Both the position numbers and the translations under genes were made by a program. The notes beneath the pieces were generated by a model. That model was given only the letters and a program-made list of their open reading frames with translations, was not told the DNA's origin and did not search any database. Positions 27,872 to 35,505 of a stretch of DNA of 64,000 nt are shown one piece after another. This DNA is from Deltaproteobacteria bacterium (GTDB taxonomy: Bacteria; Myxococcota; Myxococcia; SLRQ01). The DNA lies in the NCBI GenBank assembly GCA_029210625.1, contig JARGFU010000012.1, forward strand, positions 124,001 through 188,000, in the 5' to 3' direction. How positions within the stretch are numbered: position 1 is the stretch's first letter; each line of letters begins with the position of its first letter.

Positions 27872-29017
27872 CTAGAAGCAGACGGTGTAGCCGAGGTTCT
27901 GGTCGAGGCCGCAGGAGAGGCCGCACTCGGCGCAGCGGCGAGTCTTCACCTGGCCGCCCTCGCACCAGACGGCGCTCGTGCCGTCGCAGCGGCCCTGCCA
28001 GGTCTCGCCGCCGCAGGGATCGACGCAGCGGAAGAGCCCATCGCCGTTCTGCTGGCAGACCTCGTCGGTGGCGCTGCAGTCGATCGTGATCGGCAGATCG
28101 TTCTCGCAGTAGGTGGTGCTGTTGCCGGCGCAGGAGCCCTCGGGGGTGACCGCGCCGCAGCCCGGCGCGTACTCGTCGAGGAAGTGGGCCTCGGAGTCGG
28201 TGAGGCAGTAGTGGTCCTGGTTGCCGCAGTCGGGATCGCCGTAGGAGAGGGTGCCGATGACCTTCACGCCCTCGCCGGGGAAGTGCCGCAGCAGCGGGCC
28301 GCCCGAGTCACCGAAGCAGACCCCGGCCACCCCGTGGCCGTCGATCGTGAGGTCGAAGGAGGTGAGATCGACGAGCTCCTCCACCGCCCAGTAGCGCAGG
28401 TTGTTGTAGAAGTCGCAGTTGGAGTCGATGCAGCCGAAGCCCACCGCCTGCACGTTCTGGCGCAGCACCTCGGCGGCGTTCATGGCGGTCCGGTTGAAGG
28501 GGATGGGCACCAGGTCGGGCACCTCCGCCGTGAGCGGGGTGTCGAAGATCAGGAGGGCCTGATCGTGGGCCGCCCCGGAGCTGCGGGCGTTGTACCAGGG
28601 GTCCTTCACCACCTGGACGGGCTGGACGAAGGCGCGCAGGCGCTCGGTGTTGTCTCCGATGCCGAAGCCGAAGGTGCTGGCCGCCTGCACGTTGCCGCGG
28701 CGATCGACCACGCAGTGGGCCGCCGTCAGCACCACGGTCGGCGCCACGACCGTGCCGGTGCAGATGGACGACCAGCCCCAGCCGGTGTCGCTCATGATCG
28801 CGCCGACGGCGAGCGCCTGCCCGTCGGTCAGGGGCACCACGGTCGGGTCCCAGGTGTCGTCGCCGTTGACGATGTTCGAGCTGCCGCTCCCCAGGGTCCC
28901 GCGGGTGTCTCCGCACTCGAGGGGCCCGTCGGGCTCCTCGGCGGGGCAGGCCGCCGAGAGGAGGAGGGTGAGAAGCAGGCTCGTGGCGAGGATCGGGGTG
29001 TTGGGCTTGGACGACAT
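27872..29017 (-). CDS. trypsin-like (S1) serine protease lipoprotein
   Basis: This 381-residue lipoprotein (lipobox LLSAAC, Cys24) contains a chymotrypsin-fold protease (about 50-265) with His in LTAAHC, Asp in HDQALL and Ser in GDSGGP. The activation-like segment NIVNGDD precedes the domain. A Cys-rich C-terminal region (about 270-381, some 18 Cys) follows, resembling EGF-like or small disulfide modules in other myxobacterial S1 proteases. It is probably on the outer membrane or secreted and may degrade prey or matrix proteins. The thioesterase gene follows without a gap but has no obvious link. Confidence 0.88.
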   Translation of the reverse strand: MSSKPNTPILATSLLLTLLLSAACPAEEPDGPLECGDTRGTLGSGSSNIVNGDDTWDPTVVPLTDGQALAVGAIMSDTGWGWSSICTGTVVAPTVVLTAAHCVVDRRGNVQAASTFGFGIGDNTERLRAFVQPVQVVKDPWYNARSSGAAHDQALLIFDTPLTAEVPDLVPIPFNRTAMNAAEVLRQNVQAVGFGCIDSNCDFYNNLRYWAVEELVDLTSFDLTIDGHGVAGVCFGDSGGPLLRHFPGEGVKVIGTLSYGDPDCGNQDHYCLTDSEAHFLDEYAPGCGAVTPEGSCAGNSTTYCENDLPITIDCSATDEVCQQNGDGLFRCVDPCGGETWQGRCDGTSAVWCEGGQVKTRRCAECGLSCGLDQNLGYTVCF

Positions 29018-29086
29018 GCTGCCCCTTTACGTCATGGCGGGCCCGGAAGACAGCCGGGAGCCCAAAAGGTAATGGTAGTCCCTGGC

Positions 29087-29593
29087 ATGCACCTCCACCC
29101 CCCCCTCTTCCTCGCGCTCCTCGGGCTGGCGGCCTGCGCGGCCACCCCCCGGCCGGACGCCCGGGCACCGGAGATCCCGCCCATGACCTTCGAAGACCAG
29201 GTCGCGAAGCTCGTGCAGGCCCTCGAGGCCGCCGCCCCTCCGGGTGTCCGCGTCCAGGTGGACGAGAGCACCCCCGAGACCCTGGGCTGGGAGGCGGCCG
29301 AGGGCACCCCCGCCCGGATCCTGGCGCTCTGGGCGCCCAGCGGCGTCAACCGCCACCTGGGCCTGCTCCCCGGGGGCGAAAGCTACGCGCCCCTCGCGGC
29401 CATGCGAGCCCAGGCGCCCCACGAGCGGGGCGGCCCGCCGCGGCAGATCGCGAGCGGCCCCGGTCTCCTGGTGGTCGACGCCCCCTCGCCGATGGTGGCC
29501 CTCACCCTCGAGGTGGAGCGGCGCGACGGCCCGCTCCTCCAGCGCACCCTCGACGCGGCGTTCGCTCAGTCGGGCGTGGAGCCCTCGGACTGA
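29087..29593 (+). CDS. small lipoprotein of unknown function
   Basis: This 168-residue protein has the lipobox LAAC (Cys14) after a short leucine-rich signal. The mature part is one domain without recognised similarity, ending near residue 168 in a region of mixed alpha/beta character (VALTLEVERRDG). ATG 29087 is chosen; ATG 29072 lies five codons upstream, with AAAAGG only two bases before it. The 3' end overlaps the convergent 82-residue gene by 28 bases. Confidence 0.62.
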   Translation: MHLHPPLFLALLGLAACAATPRPDARAPEIPPMTFEDQVAKLVQALEAAAPPGVRVQVDESTPETLGWEAAEGTPARILALWAPSGVNRHLGLLPGGESYAPLAAMRAQAPHERGGPPRQIASGPGLLVVDAPSPMVALTLEVERRDGPLLQRTLDAAFAQSGVEPSD

Positions 29594-29814
29594 TCGGGCC
29601 AGTCCTCCACCCGGCGCACCAGCCAGGAGGACTCGATGGGGACCAGGCAGTAGCGGTGCGGGTAGTCGCGGTCCACCCGCTCCTGGACCTCGTCGATCCG
29701 GTAGAAGGCGTCCTCGATCCGCACCGTGCAGGTCTCGCTCCAGGGCTTGGGCCGGCTCGACTCGATCACCCACATCTCCCCGAGGCGCTCGAGCCACGAC
29801 GCGCTCATGATCAC
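29566..29814 (-). CDS. small hypothetical protein
   Basis: This 82-residue cytosolic protein contains several Trp and charged residues (SWLERLGEMW, ESSWLVRRVEDW) and no recognised motif. It starts five bases after the stop of the SpoU methyltransferase gene on the same strand, so it is probably cotranscribed. The second in-frame ATG at 29808 is equally possible. Confidence 0.55.
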   Translation of the reverse strand: MIMSASWLERLGEMWVIESSRPKPWSETCTVRIEDAFYRIDEVQERVDRDYPHRYCLVPIESSWLVRRVEDWPDQSEGSTPD

Positions 29815-29818
29815 CAGT

Positions 29819-30622
29819 CTACCGTGCGCGCAGGGCGTAGAGCAGGATCGCCGCCGCGGCGTGCACCGAGTAGGAGTCGACCCCCTCGGCCATCGGGATC
29901 GAGACCGCGTGGTCCATCGACGGGACCAGGGTCTCCGGGAGGCCGAAGGCCTCCGAGCCCATGCAGATCGCCCAGCGCGCGTCCGCGGGGGGCACGACCT
30001 CGTCGAGGGGACGGCCCCCGGTGGTGACCGCCGCCAGGGTCTCGACCTCGCTGGCCTCGAGCGCCTCGAGCAGCTGCTCCGGGGCGTCGAAGCGGATCAC
30101 CGGGATGCGAAAGAGGCTGCCCCGGGAGATCCGCACCGCCCGCGGGTGGTAGGGATCCCCCACGCCGGTGATGACGAAGGCGTCCGCCCCGCCAGCCAGC
30201 GCCGTCCGGGCGAGCGCGCCGAGGTTGCCGGGATCGTCGACGCCGACGGCGACGAGGACGCGGCAGGGGCCGGCCGCGGGGAGCACCTCCCGGAGCTCCC
30301 GGGGTCCGGGCAGGCGGATCAGCGCCGCCAGCGCGCCGGTCTCCCGGCCGCCCGTCGCTTTCAGCAGCGCCTCGTCCGGTGCCTCGACGAGCTCGACGCC
30401 GGCGGCCTCCAGCCGCTCGAGGAGCCGACGCGCGCGCTCGTCCTCGCGGGAGGTCAGGGACGCACCGAAGACCGCGCTCTCGATCGCGAGCCCCGCGGCG
30501 AGGGCCCGCTCGATCAGGCGGAAGCCCTCGACGGCGAAGAGGCCCGAGACCTCCCGGCCCCGGGGGGTGGACGAGCGCTCGATCGCGGCGGTGAGGGACT
30601 TCCAGTGCATGACTCCGCGCAT
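29819..30622 (-). CDS. TrmH/SpoU family RNA 2'-O-methyltransferase
   Basis: This 267-residue SPOUT methyltransferase has an N-terminal substrate-binding domain of the L30-like type (GREVSGLFAVEGFRLIE, about 18-95) and a trefoil-knot catalytic domain with the three SpoU motifs: DDPGNLGALARTA (motif 1), ICMGSEAFGLPE (motif 2) and SIPMAEGVDSYSVHAAAAI (motif 3). The domain order fits 23S rRNA or tRNA ribose methylation of the RlmB/TrmH group. ATG 30622 is preferred (GGAG upstream); ATG 30610 is also in frame. Confidence 0.92.
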   Translation of the reverse strand: MRGVMHWKSLTAAIERSSTPRGREVSGLFAVEGFRLIERALAAGLAIESAVFGASLTSREDERARRLLERLEAAGVELVEAPDEALLKATGGRETGALAALIRLPGPRELREVLPAAGPCRVLVAVGVDDPGNLGALARTALAGGADAFVITGVGDPYHPRAVRISRGSLFRIPVIRFDAPEQLLEALEASEVETLAAVTTGGRPLDEVVPPADARWAICMGSEAFGLPETLVPSMDHAVSIPMAEGVDSYSVHAAAAILLYALRAR

Positions 30623-30722
30623 CCTACTCCAGGGGCGCGCCGGTGTTCCCCGCCGGCCGGGGCGCGAGCAGGTCGACGGGCCGGTGTGATCTTCGGCACA
30701 CTCCTCGCAATGGGTACGGGGC

Positions 30723-31625
30723 GTGAGACCCCTCCTGACCGCGCTCGTGCTGCTCCTCGGACCGCTCCCGGCCCTCGCCGACGGTCCGCAAGCGCCCGGA
30801 TTCGTTCCCTTCGAGGCGAGCCAGGGGGTGGATCCCGGCGCCGCGGAGCCCGAAGAGGGCGAGCCGACGCCGCCCCTGGTGCGGGCTCCGGAGTCACAGG
30901 TGTGCGAGGAGGGCACCGCGCCCTGCGAAGAGCCGGTGGCGTCTCCCCGCAAGCCCCGGCCGGCCAGCGCCCCGAGCGGCGGCGGCCTGAACCTCTCCGG
31001 CCTGAAGGTCGGCAGCTGCGGCGGCTCCGGCGGCGGCGAGGCCGCGCTGCTGGTCGCCGTGATCGCGGTGGCGGCGGCCCCGATCGTCATCTACGCCGTC
31101 GATGGGCCGCCGACCCCCGAGGCGAAGGAGGCGTGGAGGGCACCCGGCGCCAGCCTGCGCCTGCACAGCCTCTACACCGGCGGGTCGGACGTCACCCTCG
31201 GACTCACCACCACCTCGACCCTGGGTCCGGTGGGCCTCGAGGCGAACGCCGAGCGCGCCGTCCCCGGCCGCTTCTACACCCTCTCGGGCGCGCTCCTGCT
31301 CCGGCCTCCCCCGAAGATGCACATCGAGGCCGCCTTCGCCCTCGGCCTGCGCCGGACCGCCTCCGAGCTCGAGACCCGCACGGGCCTGGAGCTCGCCGTC
31401 CCCTACCGGGTGCTCTTCGTCCCCCGCCGCAACCGCGGCCACGCCCTCTACCTGCGCCCGGCCGTCTTCTTCGGAGAGGAGGGCATCGACGCCCGCCTCG
31501 ACCTCGGCCTCGACCTGGCGGTCGGCCCGCTGGAGGCCCAGCTCGGCATGCGCGCCTTCTCATTCGACGAGAGCGTGGAGGTCGGCTTCTTCGCCGGCCT
31601 CGGCGGCCGGCTGCGGCGCACCTAG
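30723..31625 (+). CDS. exported protein of unknown function, probable beta-rich outer-membrane protein
   Basis: This 300-residue protein starts at GTG 30723 with a signal peptide (about 1-20, ending in ALA). Residues 20-90 form an acidic/Pro linker with two Cys, followed by a Cys in GSCGGSGGG and a hydrophobic stretch (106-122) that could be a transmembrane helix. The last 170 residues contain alternating short beta strands (LTTTSTLGPVGLEAN, LGLRRTASELE, FFAGLGG) typical of small outer-membrane barrels. I recognise no family. Confidence 0.6.
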   Translation: MRPLLTALVLLLGPLPALADGPQAPGFVPFEASQGVDPGAAEPEEGEPTPPLVRAPESQVCEEGTAPCEEPVASPRKPRPASAPSGGGLNLSGLKVGSCGGSGGGEAALLVAVIAVAAAPIVIYAVDGPPTPEAKEAWRAPGASLRLHSLYTGGSDVTLGLTTTSTLGPVGLEANAERAVPGRFYTLSGALLLRPPPKMHIEAAFALGLRRTASELETRTGLELAVPYRVLFVPRRNRGHALYLRPAVFFGEEGIDARLDLGLDLAVGPLEAQLGMRAFSFDESVEVGFFAGLGGRLRRT

Positions 31626-31708
31626 CCTTCCGGACGAAAGACCGGCTCGAGCCCGCGGCCTCCCCGCGGCCGACCCTCAGGGCGCGCGCTCCGTGATACT
31701 GGCAGGTC

Positions 31709-32167
31709 ATGCTCGACCTCTATGTGGATGCAGATGCCTGCCCGGTGAAACCCGAGATCTATCGGGTGGCCGACCGCTGCCAGCTGAAGGTCTTCGTCGT
31801 CAGCAACACACCCATGCACGTGCCGGCGGCAGGCGGCCGGGTACGCAACGTGTCGGTGGGGTCGGGCTTCGACGCCGCGGATGACTGGATCGCCGAGAAC
31901 ATCGGCGAGGGTGACATCTGCATCACCGCCGACATCCCCCTCGCGGCCCGCTGCCTCGAGCGGGGGGCCGCCGTGCTCGGGCCGCGGGGCAAGCCCTTCA
32001 CCGAGGACTCCATCGGAGACGCCCTGGCGACCCGGGAGTTGATGCAGACCCTGCGGGAGTCGGGCGCCGTCGGCGGAGGTCCCCCACCCCTGGACAAGAA
32101 GGACCGATCTGCCTTCCTCGGCGCCCTCGATCAGATCATCCAGCGCATCCGCCGGGAGTCCTCCTGA
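31709..32167 (+). CDS. yaiI: YaiI/YqxD family protein (DUF188)
   Basis: This 152-residue protein of the conserved YaiI/YqxD family is predicted to have a PIN-like nuclease fold. The signature DADACPVK opens the protein, SNTPM and [11 protein letters not shown] follow, and the conserved C-terminal segment contains [21 protein letters not shown]. The length is normal. A poorly understood cytosolic protein; RNA processing is inferred from the fold only. It lies alone, followed by a lower-GC patch. Confidence 0.93.
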   Translation: MLDLYVDADACPVKPEIYRVADRCQLKVFVVSNTPMHVPAAGGRVRNVSVGSGFDAADDWIAENIGEGDICITADIPLAARCLERGAAVLGPRGKPFTEDSIGDALATRELMQTLRESGAVGGGPPPLDKKDRSAFLGALDQIIQRIRRESS

Positions 32168-32242
32168 CGGCACCTCCACCGTCGGCGGAGGAAGGCAAGG
32201 CGCAGCGAGACGGATGTCAGGGGCCCGGGGCAGGATGTCATC

Positions 32243-32371
32243 ATGAGCCCTGGTGCAGAGAAGGTGTTCCGAGAGGCCCTGGCGCTGTCCGAGGAGGAGC
32301 GCGGCGAGGCGCGCTTGGTGGATACCCGCGAACACCTCGAGTCCCTGCGCCAGAAGTACGCGGCGGGATGA
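32243..32371 (+). CDS. short ORF resembling the N-terminus of an addiction-module component
   Basis: This 42-codon ORF contains ALALSEEERGEARLVD, which recalls the ALxLxxxERAxLA core of the TIGR02574 antitoxin-like family, but is about half the usual length. A further 36-codon ORF (32368-32475) overlaps its stop by four bases and has no recognisable content. It may be a decayed antitoxin or unrelated. Confidence 0.3.
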   Translation: MSPGAEKVFREALALSEEERGEARLVDTREHLESLRQKYAAG

Positions 32372-32410
32372 GCGATGCCAGCCTGGACGAGGATCCCTTC
32401 CGCGGCCCGT

Positions 32411-32617
32411 TCAGCGAGCCTGGTCGCGCTCGACCCGCGCGTCCCGCAAGTCCTCGTGCGACGCGTAGCGTCTGACGCCGGGAATCAGGCGAATGCCAGC
32501 AAGCGTGACCGCCAGCCGGCTCCACTCACAGGCGAGGCGAAAGTTCTCGGGGTTTCCGGGCTCTCGCGGCTCCATCTCCGGCAGCTCGGAGGCATCCCGG
32601 TACCGGCGAACCGCCAT
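32411..32617 (-). CDS. small partner protein of a nucleotidyltransferase pair
   Basis: This 68-residue protein has the pattern AVRRYRDASELPEMEP near the start, then a helical segment and PGVRRYASHEDLRDARVER at the C-terminus. Similar short proteins are found next to AbiEii-like nucleotidyltransferases, as I recall, in putative toxin-antitoxin pairs. ATG 32617 overlaps the upstream nucleotidyltransferase stop by one base (TGATG), showing coupling. Role inferred from context only. Confidence 0.6.
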   Translation of the reverse strand: MAVRRYRDASELPEMEPREPGNPENFRLACEWSRLAVTLAGIRLIPGVRRYASHEDLRDARVERDQAR

Positions 32618-33090
32618 CACTCCTCCTTCAGGCCGAAGCGCTCGCGCAACGCACGCGCGTCGATGCCATCCTGCGGCCGAACGGTGTCTCGCTTCATCCG
32701 GATCAACATCCCGGGTGTGGCGACCCTGATCTTCGTCTCCCCGACCCTCCGCTCTTCCCATTCGATGTCCTCGAAGGAGAAGGCCTCACCCAGACGGGAG
32801 AGGATATCGATACCGTAGAGTCCATGGGGCGGGACGTACTGGATCGCCGGATAGTCTCCCGCCAGGTCCTCGGCCCGAATCTCCCGGATGCTCTCATCCT
32901 GTGGGAAGACCTGCTGGAGGGCCTTCCGCAGCCTCTCCACGTTCTCTGCTGCTGGATCGACGAAGAGATCCAGGTCCCGGGTCGCCCTCACCAGGCCCTG
33001 AGCGGCCATGGCCATCGCACCGACCAGCACGTAATCGACCTCTTCTCGCTCGAGCGCGGCGAGAATCCGCATGGCCTCTTCGAACTCCAT
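32617..33090 (-). CDS. nucleotidyltransferase, AbiEii/DUF6036-like
   Basis: This 157-residue protein has a minimal nucleotidyltransferase core: VDYVLVGAMAMAAQG (the G[GA]xA substrate turn, about 18-32) and RATRDLDLFVD with the metal-binding Asp pair (about 36-46), then a helical C-terminus (EFEEAM... to RERFGLKEE). Proteins of this type serve as toxins or antitoxins in type IV/VII-like modules. GC content is visibly lower (55-67% by line) than in flanking genes. ATG 33090 is chosen over the open frame to 33144 because the domain begins there. Downstream lies its 68-residue partner. Confidence 0.75.
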   Translation of the reverse strand: MEFEEAMRILAALEREEVDYVLVGAMAMAAQGLVRATRDLDLFVDPAAENVERLRKALQQVFPQDESIREIRAEDLAGDYPAIQYVPPHGLYGIDILSRLGEAFSFEDIEWEERRVGETKIRVATPGMLIRMKRDTVRPQDGIDARALRERFGLKEE

Positions 33091-33184
33091 GGGGACGATC
33101 GTAGTCGTCCGGCCCGATGGCCGGCAAGCCGGCTCGAGCCGCAAGAAAGCGAGCGATTTGCTTCACCCTTGCTACGGCGAGGCC

Positions 33185-33221
33185 CAAAAGAAAGGGCCGG
33201 AAGGCTTTCACCTTCCGGCCC
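33185..33221 (-). terminator. intrinsic terminator of the fmt-rsmB-rpe-tRNA transcript
   Basis: On the minus strand a GC-rich perfect 11-base stem (GGGCCGGAAGG with CCTTCCGGCCC, loop TGAAAG) is followed by TTTCTTTT. It lies two bases beyond the tRNA-Pro CCA end. Confidence 0.9.
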
Positions 33222-33223
33222 CT

Positions 33224-33300
33224 TGGTCGGGAAGACTGGATTCGAACCAGCGACCCCCTGCACCCGAAGCAGGTGCTCTACCAGGCTGAGCCACTTCCCG
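33224..33300 (-). tRNA. tRNA-Pro (anticodon CGG)
   Basis: This 77-base cloverleaf begins CGGGAAG and ends CTTCCCG plus A and an encoded CCA. D stem GCTC/GAGC, anticodon stem CCTGC/GCAGG around TTCGGGT (anticodon CGG), and T arm GCTGG-TTCGAAT-CCAGT all pair. It reads proline codon CCG. It lies nine bases downstream of the rpe stop and just before the terminator, so it is probably cotranscribed with rpe. Confidence 0.97.
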
Positions 33301-33309
33301 ATTTTCGTT

Positions 33310-33990
33310 CTATTTCGCTGCCTCGCGCCGCATCGCCGCGATGACCTCTTCGTAGGAATCGGCCCCGAAGATCGCCGATCCTGCAACCAGGACCGTCGCT
33401 CCGGCATTCGCCACGGACGCGAAGTTCGGGACCTTTACTCCCCCGTCCACCTCGATGTCAACGCGAAGTCCGCGCTTCTGGACGGTATTCGCCAGGGCCT
33501 CGATCTTGGGGAGGACCTGCGGAATGAAGCTCTGCCCCCCGAAGCCGGGGTTCACGCTCATCAGGAGGACCATCTCGACCTCCTCCAGGACGTGATCGAG
33601 CACGTTCAGGGGCGTGTGGGGGTTCAGCGACACCGAGGGCTTCATCCCCGCCTCCCGGATCTGCTGCAGCACCCGGTGGAGGTGGACGCAGGCCTCGGCG
33701 TGGACCGTCAGCACGTCGGCCCCGGCCGCCGCGAAGTCGTCCACGAACGCTTGCGGCTGCTCGATCATCAGGTGCACATCCAGGGGCAGCTTCGTCGTCT
33801 GGCGCAGGGCCTCGACCACCGGGGCGCCGATGGTCAGGTTCGGGACGAAGTGCCCGTCCATCACGTCCACGTGGATCAGGTCGGCGCCGGCCTCCTCGAC
33901 CGCGGTGATCTCCTCGCCCAGGCGGGCGAAGTCGGCCGAGAGGATCGAGGGGGCGATGGCGGGTCGGGATTCGTCGGGTCTCACGGGCAT
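33310..33990 (-). CDS. rpe: ribulose-phosphate 3-epimerase
   Basis: Rpe interconverts ribulose-5-phosphate and xylulose-5-phosphate in the pentose phosphate pathway. The 226-residue TIM barrel has the expected residues: [24 protein letters not shown] (metal and catalytic Asp/His), [19 protein letters not shown] (phosphate loop) and DGGV. The start is ATG 33990. It lies downstream of rsmB across a 156-base spacer holding a hexamer-repeat hairpin, and upstream of tRNA-Pro. Confidence 0.97.
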   Translation of the reverse strand: MPVRPDESRPAIAPSILSADFARLGEEITAVEEAGADLIHVDVMDGHFVPNLTIGAPVVEALRQTTKLPLDVHLMIEQPQAFVDDFAAAGADVLTVHAEACVHLHRVLQQIREAGMKPSVSLNPHTPLNVLDHVLEEVEMVLLMSVNPGFGGQSFIPQVLPKIEALANTVQKRGLRVDIEVDGGVKVPNFASVANAGATVLVAGSAIFGADSYEEVIAAMRREAAK

Positions 33991-34020
33991 GAACGCGTAG
34001 ATAACAGGTTCTCGGCGACC

Positions 34021-34136
34021 TCGTACACGTACACGTACACGTGCACGTACACGGGTTCTCCCCGGAGCCCGTCGGCGCCTCCCTCGTGCCCGAGGAAAGG
34101 CCGTGGACGTGCACGTGTACGTGGACGTGGACGGCG
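34021..34136. repeat. inverted hexamer-repeat element (two arms)
   Basis: Arms 34021-34054 and 34101-34134 are inverted repeats matching at 30 of 34 positions, with a 46-base loop. Each arm, read outward from the loop, is a G-rich lead, GTG, and five hexamers: TACGTG, CACGTG, TACGTG, TACGTG, TACGAG on the minus strand for the left arm; GACGTG, CACGTG, TACGTG, GACGTG, GACGGC on the plus strand for the right arm. It occupies the spacer between rsmB and rpe and encodes nothing recognisable. Confidence 0.85.
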
Positions 34137-34146
34137 TTGGAGTCGT

Positions 34147-35505
34147 CTAGCGCCGCCGCCAACGCACCCCGAAGAAGCCATCGACGTTGTCCCGATGCGG
34201 CCACGTCGCGAAGAGATGCTCCTCGTCCACGAGACCCTCGAGGGCAGCGCCGGGCTCGACGACGGGCTCCCGCTCGAACTCGGGGTGCTCCTCCTCGAAG
34301 TACTCGATCTGCTGCAGGGTCTCCTCCTTCGTCCAGGTGCAGACGATGAAGACCAGGCGGCCCCCTGGTGCGACCCGGGGGGCCAGCGAGGTGAGCAGCC
34401 TCTCTTGAAGTCCCGCCAGGCGGGTGACGTCCTCGGGACCCCGGCGCAGCTTGATCTCGGGGTGGCTGCGCAGGGTCCCCAGCCCGCTGCAGGGGGCGTC
34501 CAGCACCAGCAGATCCGCCTGCACCCCGGCCTCGTCCAGGTAGGGCATCGGCAGGGTGGCGTCGGCGGCGTGAATCTCCACCCGCTCGCCGAGGCCCAGC
34601 CGCGCGATCTCCCGGGAGAGGCGCCGGGCCCGGGAGGCGTGGAGATCACTGGCGAAGATCCGGGCGTCGGGCAGGGCCTGGGCCAGGTGGGCGGTCTTGC
34701 CCCCCGGCGCCGCGCAGGGATCGAGGACGATCCCGGGCGTCAGGGGAGTCGGGCCCTCCGCCAGGGCGAAGAGGGTGGCGAGCTGCGCACCCTCGTCCTG
34801 GGACTGAAGGCCGAGCTCGTCCCAGCCCGGGAGCTTCTCGGGGGTGCCGGCGCCCTCGAGGAGGATCCCCAGCGGGCTGCGGGGCGTGGGGCGCGCGGCG
34901 AGCCCGGCCTCGACGAGGTGGGCCAGCGCCGCCTCCCGGGCCTCGGGCGAGGCGGCCCGCAGGGTCAGGGGCGCGGGCTGCTGGATCGTCGCGGCCAGCG
35001 CGGCGAGCTCCTCCACCGGCAGGGCCTCCCGCCAGGCCTCGAAGAGCCAGGGGGGCAGCCCCTGCTCGATCAGGAGGTGGGTCGCGGGATCGACGGCGAG
35101 GGGCGGCGCGAGCGCCTCCTCCCGCAGGCGGATCAGCGCCCGCAGGACGGCGTTGATGAAGCCCGTCGCCCGCTCGAGGTGGAGGGCGTGCGCCTGGGCC
35201 ACCGTCTCGCTCACCGCCGCGTGATCGGGGATCCGCAGGTGGAAGAGCTGGTACGCCCCGAGGCGCAGGAGCAGGCGCACCCGCGGCTCGAGCTCCTCCA
35301 GCGGGCGGGTCGAGACCTGCGCGATGCGCCAGTCGAGGGCGAGGGTCTGGCGCAGGGTGCCGTAGGCCAGCTCGGTGGCCAGCGCCCGCTCGCGGGGGTC
35401 GATCACGCCCGCGCGCTCGAGGGCCGCGTTGAGGGCGGCGTTGGCGAAGGCGCCACCCTCCTCCACCCGCTCGAGCACCTCGAGGGCGATCCGCCGGGCG
35501 ATCAT
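34147..35505 (-). CDS. rsmB: 16S rRNA (cytosine-967-C5)-methyltransferase
   Basis: RsmB methylates C967 of 16S rRNA. The 452-residue protein has an N-terminal NusB-like helical domain (1-~140, LATELAYGTLRQ, YQLFHLRIPDHAAVSETV) and a C-terminal RsmB/NOP catalytic domain with SAM site VLDPCAAPGGKTAHLAQ, DAPCSGLGTL (catalytic Cys) and RHPEI-like SHPEIKLRRG. ATG 35505 overlaps the fmt stop by four bases (ATGA). The fmt-rsmB pair is conserved in many bacteria. Confidence 0.95.
   Translation of the reverse strand: MIARRIALEVLERVEEGGAFANAALNAALERAGVIDPRERALATELAYGTLRQTLALDWRIAQVSTRPLEELEPRVRLLLRLGAYQLFHLRIPDHAAVSETVAQAHALHLERATGFINAVLRALIRLREEALAPPLAVDPATHLLIEQGLPPWLFEAWREALPVEELAALAATIQQPAPLTLRAASPEAREAALAHLVEAGLAARPTPRSPLGILLEGAGTPEKLPGWDELGLQSQDEGAQLATLFALAEGPTPLTPGIVLDPCAAPGGKTAHLAQALPDARIFASDLHASRARRLSREIARLGLGERVEIHAADATLPMPYLDEAGVQADLLVLDAPCSGLGTLRSHPEIKLRRGPEDVTRLAGLQERLLTSLAPRVAPGGRLVFIVCTWTKEETLQQIEYFEEEHPEFEREPVVEPGAALEGLVDEEHLFATWPHRDNVDGFFGVRWRRR

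Noticed and set aside
32368-32475. 36-codon ORF overlapping the antitoxin-like ORF
   Set aside because: Arg/Pro/Ala-rich, no motif, no separate ribosome site.
33091-33223. Integration (att) site at the 3' end of tRNA-Pro
   Set aside because: No duplicated tRNA 3' end is seen at the other side of the nucleotidyltransferase patch and no integrase is present.
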